Positions 14,042-16,745 of a stretch of DNA of 16,745 bases are shown here, piece by piece. This stretch comes from DAIPKP01 sp964545875 (GTDB lineage: Bacteria > Synergistota > Synergistia > Synergistales > Aminiphilaceae). Below the pieces are notes generated by a model. That model did not search any database. It had not been told where the DNA came from and saw only the letters and a list, made by a program, of their open reading frames with translations. The position numbers and the translations under genes were made by a program. Each line of letters starts with the position of its first letter. Within the stretch, counting starts at the first letter, position 1. The stretch lies in assembly GCA_964545875.1 (NCBI GenBank), contig CAZJHH010000023.1, positions 1-16,745 of the forward strand, read 5' to 3'.

Positions 14042-15247
14042 ATGAGCCTTTGGGAACAGTGTCTCAGCAACGCATCCCTATCTTTGCAGCCTTCTCCCAT
14101 TCGAGAGATACTCCACGTCATCCGGCAACCCGGCATGATTTCCTTTGCCGGAGGCATGCCTGATCCGGCAATCTTTCCGGTGGAAGAGTTTTATGCATGC
14201 TCCGAAATTCTTCGACGAGAAGGCCGGGATGTGCTCCAGTACGGCACCACCGAAGGATATGCTCCTCTCAAGGAATTTCTGGCCACATGGCTTGCCCCCC
14301 GACTCGGAAGAACTCCGAAAATGGAGGAAATTCTCATCACCACAGGCTCCACCCAGGTAGTTGATCTCCTCAACTGGGCCACCATCAACGAGGGAGATGC
14401 GATTATCGTAGAAAATCCCACGTTCCTGGGATCCACCCTCAATATGCATAATCACGGAGCCCACTTCCTCCCCGTTTCCTGTGACGAAAAGGGAATGCTG
14501 GTGGAAGATCTCCCGGAACTCATCGAAAAGGCCCAGGCAGAAGGACGAAAGGTTCGATACATATACTGTATCGTAAACTTTCACAACCCCCTGGGATGTA
14601 CCCTTTCTCTGGAACGCCGTAAAAGACTTCTGGAGATTTCCGAACGATACGGAGTGCCGATTCTCGAAGACGATCCCTACGGATACGTGCGTTTCGACGG
14701 AGAACATCTCCCCTCGCTCTACTCTCTGGACAAAGATCAGGCAACCCTCTATGCGGGGAGCTTTTCGAAAATCCTCGCCCCGGGAACCAGAATCGCCTGG
14801 TGCGTGGGCCCCGCGGACATTATCCGGAAAATGACCGTCTTCAAACAGGGAACAGATGTCTGCTCCAGCGTAGTTACCCAGGCTCTCGTATACGAATACT
14901 GCCGACGGGGATATCTGGACTCTTTTCTTCCGAAGATTATCGCTCATTACCACAAAAAGCGGGATGCCATGGAAGAAGCTTTCCGGATCCATCTTCCCAA
15001 AGACAAGGTCTCCTACGTCACTCCCGAGGGAGGATTCTTTTACTGGCTTTCCACACCGGAAATTCCTGTAAACACCCTCTTCGAGAAAGCTATCGAAAAG
15101 AAGGTGGCCTTTGTAAAAGGGCAGCCTTTCTATCCCATGGGAAACGGGGGAGATCATCAGTTCCGAATGTGTTACACTTTTGCTTCCCCCGAACAGATCG
15201 ACGAAGGATGCTCCCGCCTCGGCAAGGCCATGAAGGAGCTTCTCTAA
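14042..15247 (+). CDS. PLP-dependent aminotransferase, fold type I (LysN/ARO8-like), copy 2
   Basis: A 401-residue paralogue of the preceding enzyme, colinear almost end to end and identical at well over half of positions by eye. It has the same landmarks: ISFAGGMPDP, LQYGTTEGYAPL, TTGSTQ, N182 in NFHNPLG, D210/D211 and Y213 in EDDPYG, K243 in SFSKILAPGTR, and FRMCYTF at the C-terminus. Differences cluster where substrate contacts are expected: NPTFLGSTLNMHNHG here versus APSYPGALHALRNRN in copy 1, and the region after FFYWL. The copies therefore probably differ in amino-acid preference (inference). It is most likely read from the promoter ahead of copy 1, through a leader carrying a long stem-loop. 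mnmE follows 66 bases downstream on the same strand. Confidence 0.92.
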   Translation: MSLWEQCLSNASLSLQPSPIREILHVIRQPGMISFAGGMPDPAIFPVEEFYACSEILRREGRDVLQYGTTEGYAPLKEFLATWLAPRLGRTPKMEEILITTGSTQVVDLLNWATINEGDAIIVENPTFLGSTLNMHNHGAHFLPVSCDEKGMLVEDLPELIEKAQAEGRKVRYIYCIVNFHNPLGCTLSLERRKRLLEISERYGVPILEDDPYGYVRFDGEHLPSLYSLDKDQATLYAGSFSKILAPGTRIAWCVGPADIIRKMTVFKQGTDVCSSVVTQALVYEYCRRGYLDSFLPKIIAHYHKKRDAMEEAFRIHLPKDKVSYVTPEGGFFYWLSTPEIPVNTLFEKAIEKKVAFVKGQPFYPMGNGGDHQFRMCYTFASPEQIDEGCSRLGKAMKELL

Positions 15248-15313
15248 GTCCCAAGAGTTTTTCTGAATTCTCGTCTCTGTTCGGAAACTTTATTCCGGAG
15301 CTGATGACACCCT

Positions 15314-16702
15314 ATGAACGACACCATTGCGGCCATGGCAACTCCTTCGGGGGAAGGCGGAATTTCCATCATACGCATTTCGGGAAGCTCCGCCTTCCCT
15401 CTTTTATACAAGCATCTTCAACCTCGCAAAGCAGGAGAAAAGCTCGACTTTCCTCCCCGAACCATGGTGCTTGCGAACTTTGTCACTCTTCGGGGAGACA
15501 TTGCGGATCAGGTCTTGGGAGTCCGCTTCCCTGCCCCTCGAAGCTACACCGGAGAAGACGTGGCGGAAATCCATGCTCACGGTGGATACAGTGCGGCCCA
15601 GGTGATCCTCGAAAACCTCCGCCTCTCGGGAATCCGCATGGCAGACCCCGGGGAATTCACCCGGCGAGCCTTTCTTAACGGTAAGATCTCTCTTCCTCAG
15701 GCGGAGGCAATTTTAGGTGTCATCACCTCCCGAACGCCCCAGGGAATGTATGCCGCTTCCCGGGGAGTGCAGGGAGAGACCGAAGGGCAGATAGAGCCGC
15801 TCCTTGCAAAACTTCTTTCCTTTCTCGGAGAAATCCAGGTGCTTCTCGATTTTCCCGAAGAAGAATATTACGGGGATTCCAACAAAAAGCTCCTCCAAAG
15901 GCTGACAGAACTCCAACAGGAAGCCGCAGATATTCGGGAACGGCTTTTTTCGGGCTTTCTTCTGAACAAGGGAATTCATGTAGTTTTGGCGGGCAAACCC
16001 AACGTGGGAAAATCTTCCCTCTTCAACGCCCTTTTGGGAAAAGATCGGGCCATCGTCACTTCCATTCCGGGAACCACCCGGGACGTAGTGACAGATTCCT
16101 TCGCACATCGCGGCATGACATGCTTTCTTCATGACGTGGCGGGGCTCCGTCATACTGAAGATGTTATCGAAAAGCTCGGCGTTCATCTCGCCCGGGAGAA
16201 AATACGTACCTGCAACATTATACTTGCCCTCTTCGATGGAAGCGAAACCACCCCGGGAGATCCCTATCTTCTGGATCTCCTCGAGTCCCTTTCCGGGGCG
16301 ATCTGTATTCCCGTACTCTCCAAATCGGATCTTCGAAAACCAAGTTTAGGAAATCTACCTGCAGATTTTCAAAATCACCGTCTCTGGAGCTCTCCGCCTC
16401 TCCTGGTAAGCTCACTCCAGGGCCGGGGAATAGAGGAAATCAAAAACCGTATCGTAGACTGCGTGGCCAGGGAACATACTCTTTCCCAATCCGTGTATGC
16501 CACGGAAAGGCAGCTAGAAGAAATGGACATCTGCATGGAGCACCTTCACGATGCCGGAAGAGCCCTTCAAGCATCCGAAGAATTAGATGCAGCCTCCTCC
16601 TCGCTCTCTCTAGGTCTTCTCTCGCTTCAGCGGATTCTGGGAAAGGAATGGGACGATCTTCTTTTGGAAGAGATTTTCAGCAAATTCTGCGTGGGGAAAT
16701 AA
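15314..16702 (+). CDS. mnmE: tRNA uridine-5-carboxymethylaminomethyl modification GTPase MnmE
   Basis: A complete 462-residue MnmE (TrmE), the GTPase that works with MnmG to modify wobble uridine 34 of several tRNAs. The N-terminal tetrahydrofolate-binding domain begins NDTIAAMATPSGEGGISIIRISGSS, interrupted here as NDTIAAMATPSGEGG and ISIIRISGSS, and includes GEFTRRAFLNGK. The GTPase domain (about 222-375) has the P-loop GKPNVGKSS at 227-235 and GTTRDVV as switch I. G3 reads DVAGLR where most MnmE have DTAG, and G4 reads SKSD in place of NKxD. The C-terminus is the family signature FCVGK, with the catalytic-site Cys. The start is fixed by homology. The only GGAG (15297-15300) is 13 bases from the ATG and partly within a CGGAA/TTCCG hairpin, so translation initiation looks weak. 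mnmG is not in the window. Confidence 0.96.
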   Translation: MNDTIAAMATPSGEGGISIIRISGSSAFPLLYKHLQPRKAGEKLDFPPRTMVLANFVTLRGDIADQVLGVRFPAPRSYTGEDVAEIHAHGGYSAAQVILENLRLSGIRMADPGEFTRRAFLNGKISLPQAEAILGVITSRTPQGMYAASRGVQGETEGQIEPLLAKLLSFLGEIQVLLDFPEEEYYGDSNKKLLQRLTELQQEAADIRERLFSGFLLNKGIHVVLAGKPNVGKSSLFNALLGKDRAIVTSIPGTTRDVVTDSFAHRGMTCFLHDVAGLRHTEDVIEKLGVHLAREKIRTCNIILALFDGSETTPGDPYLLDLLESLSGAICIPVLSKSDLRKPSLGNLPADFQNHRLWSSPPLLVSSLQGRGIEEIKNRIVDCVAREHTLSQSVYATERQLEEMDICMEHLHDAGRALQASEELDAASSSLSLGLLSLQRILGKEWDDLLLEEIFSKFCVGK

Positions 16703-16745
16703 TCGATTATACCGACCCACCGTTTCTCCCTGGCAGCTAACAGGA

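Noticed and set aside
14800..15678. 292-codon plus-strand frame spanning the second aminotransferase and mnmE
   Set aside because: It is an out-of-frame shadow crossing two certain genes, rich in Arg/Ser/Pro with no motifs.
1..16745. CRISPR arrays, tRNA or rRNA genes, tandem repeats
   Set aside because: None were seen: no regularly spaced direct repeats, no cloverleaf with a TTCGA/TTCRA T-loop context, and no rRNA-like sequence were recognised on either strand by reading.

Overview
The window is a chromosomal segment of a free-living bacterium of roughly 50-55% GC by eye. Genes are tightly packed and most have strong AAGGAGG-type ribosome binding sites, with several GTG or TTG starts. The content is an amino-acid/peptide catabolic set, a two-membrane-segment c-di-GMP phosphodiesterase and a Cache-type phosphorelay. 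It would suit an amino-acid-fermenting anaerobe. Synergistota is my best guess, but it rests on gene content and style, not on a marker gene, so it is tentative.

Layout. Plus strand 268-3567: an HD-GYP phosphodiesterase with an extracytoplasmic sensor region, then a RarD-type EamA transporter, ending at a long terminator-like inverted repeat. Minus strand 6778-3710: a small four-helix SMR-like membrane protein, an N-acyl-D-amino-acid deacylase (D-aminoacylase family) and an M20 amidohydrolase. These are probably co-transcribed and look like a deacylation/hydrolysis module for acylated amino acids. Minus strand 10630-6982: a solitary periplasmic solute-binding protein, a Cache hybrid histidine kinase with a receiver domain, and a separate HPt protein. 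Together they form a phosphorelay input without a visible output regulator. Minus strand 11672-10941: an FCD-family transcription regulator whose DNA-binding half resembles the NrpR/RNase R winged helix rather than the usual GntR one.

From 11673 to 12251 there is no intact gene. It holds the regulator's promoter and leader hairpin, then a decayed N-terminal fragment of a transposase (ISNCY-like) carrying an in-frame stop. A 115-residue hypothetical protein lies on the minus strand at 12599-12252. Plus strand 12729-16702: two tandem, clearly paralogous 401-residue PLP aminotransferases of the LysN/ARO8-like fold-I group, separated by a striking 13-bp stem-loop, then a complete mnmE.

How the genes may work together (inference): the two hydrolases would release free amino acids, including D-isomers, from acylated precursors. 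The aminotransferases could deaminate them, the small transporter could move a substrate or product, and the FCD regulator and the solute-binding-protein/kinase pair could sense ligands. The strongest candidates for a second look are the solute-binding-protein/Cache-kinase/HPt phosphorelay, the hybrid FCD regulator, the hairpin between the paralogous aminotransferases and the transposase remnant.
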